From an uncultured Lachnospiraceae bacterium (GTDB lineage Bacteria > Bacillota > Clostridia > Lachnospirales > Lachnospiraceae), in contig UQAW01000138.1 in the NCBI GenBank assembly GCA_900539175.1, positions 1 through 5,945 of the forward strand: a stretch of DNA of 5,945 nt, read 5' to 3'. A program made the position numbers and the translations under genes. The notes beneath the pieces were generated by a model. The model saw only the letters and a list, made by a program, of their open reading frames with translations. It made no database searches and was not told the DNA's origin. Shown piece by piece: positions 5,820 to 5,945 of the stretch (positions are counted from its first letter, which is position 1; each line of letters begins with the position of its first letter).

Positions 5820-5851
5820 TTTCATGTTTCACAATCGCCTGTTTCATGTTT
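5820..5851. repeat. Direct repeat TTTCATGTTT in the traX leader
   Basis: TTTCATGTTT occurs exactly at 5820-5829 and 5842-5851, starts 22 bp apart, about two helical turns. Its first seven bases appear again at 5911-5917 in the upstream palindrome. The copies lie between the promoter and the preferred traX start and could be protein-binding half sites. The AT-rich sequence makes chance possible. Confidence 0.35.
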
Positions 5852-5869
5852 GATAAGCAATTGTGTAAC

Positions 5870-5889
5870 TATCATAGCATACTATGATA
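5870..5889. promoter_or_regulatory. Palindromic operator over the traX promoter
   Basis: TATCATAGCATACTATGATA has perfect 8-bp arms around a 4-bp centre. It covers the whole -10 box and most of the spacer of the traX promoter, where a dimeric repressor would block transcription. It does not match the TATACC-N4-GGTATA site upstream of tetR, so a different regulator is expected; none is encoded in the window next to it. Confidence 0.6.
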
Positions 5890-5899
5890 CCAGGGTCAA
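5871..5899 (-). promoter_or_regulatory. Sigma-A promoter of traX
   Basis: On the - strand the -35 box is TTGACC (5899-5894) and the -10 box is TATGAT (5876-5871), separated by exactly 17 bp. Each box matches the consensus at five of six positions. Transcription would start near 5864, giving a leader of about 65 nt before the preferred traX start. Confidence 0.75.
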
Positions 5900-5910
5900 A
5901 AGGTTATGCG

Positions 5911-5928
5911 TTTCATGCTTGCATGAAA
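5911..5928. promoter_or_regulatory. Palindrome TTTCATGCTTGCATGAAA upstream of traX
   Basis: Perfect 8-bp arms flank a TT centre, located 12 bp upstream of the traX -35 box. GCATGA recurs in direct orientation at 5931-5936, 10 bp after the copy at 5921-5926, about one helical turn. This is the position of an activator or auxiliary operator for traX, or for a divergent gene beyond the window edge. Confidence 0.4.
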
Positions 5929-5945
5929 AAGCATGACTTTGGGAC

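Noticed and set aside
5800..5847. 16-residue N-terminal extension of TraX from the ATG at 5847
   Set aside because: There is no ribosome site before that ATG, while AGAAAGGAA precedes the ATG at 5799.

Overview
This window most likely comes from a low-to-mid GC gut Firmicute of the Clostridia, probably Lachnospiraceae. This rests on protein style (a clostridial-type GlgB, a stand-alone GH13 alpha-glycosidase, a chromosomal TraX-family membrane protein), AGGAG-type ribosome sites and sigma-A-type promoters. The assignment is inference; no rRNA or other marker gene is present.

Layout. Positions 1-184 hold a consensus promoter (TTGACA, 17 bp, TATAAT) overlaid by a clean TetR-type operator, TATACCgattGGTATA. 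It drives a probable three-gene operon on the + strand: a TetR-family regulator (185-766), an intracellular GH13 alpha-amylase-family enzyme (784-2148) and a 1,4-alpha-glucan branching enzyme, glgB (2243-4210). The branching enzyme creates alpha-1,6 branches in glycogen-like glucan. The GH13 enzyme probably cleaves or trims alpha-glucan or maltodextrin. The regulator probably senses a small ligand and controls itself and both enzymes. No glgC, glgA, glgP or glgD is in the window.

Positions 4211-5016 hold no convincing gene. Two long imperfect palindromes lie there almost back to back. The first (4248-4568) has two 120-nt arms about 88% identical and two perfect hairpins at its tip, one of which resembles a bidirectional terminator. 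The second (4570-4731) is an ungapped palindrome of two 81-nt arms, also with small hairpins at its tip. Both look like non-coding dispersed repeats or MITE-like elements, or structured RNAs at the 3' end of the glgB transcript. Positions 4732-4969 contain a short hairpin and AT-rich sequence with no supported gene.

Positions 5017-5799 on the - strand encode a TraX-family multi-pass membrane protein, convergent with the operon. Its promoter (TTGACC, 17 bp, TATGAT) is overlaid by a perfect 8-4-8 palindrome, a second likely operator. The + strand is clearly G-rich in the stretches checked, including within the - strand traX gene, so + is probably the leading replication strand.

The main points of interest are the two adjacent branched palindromes and the two operator-promoter overlaps.
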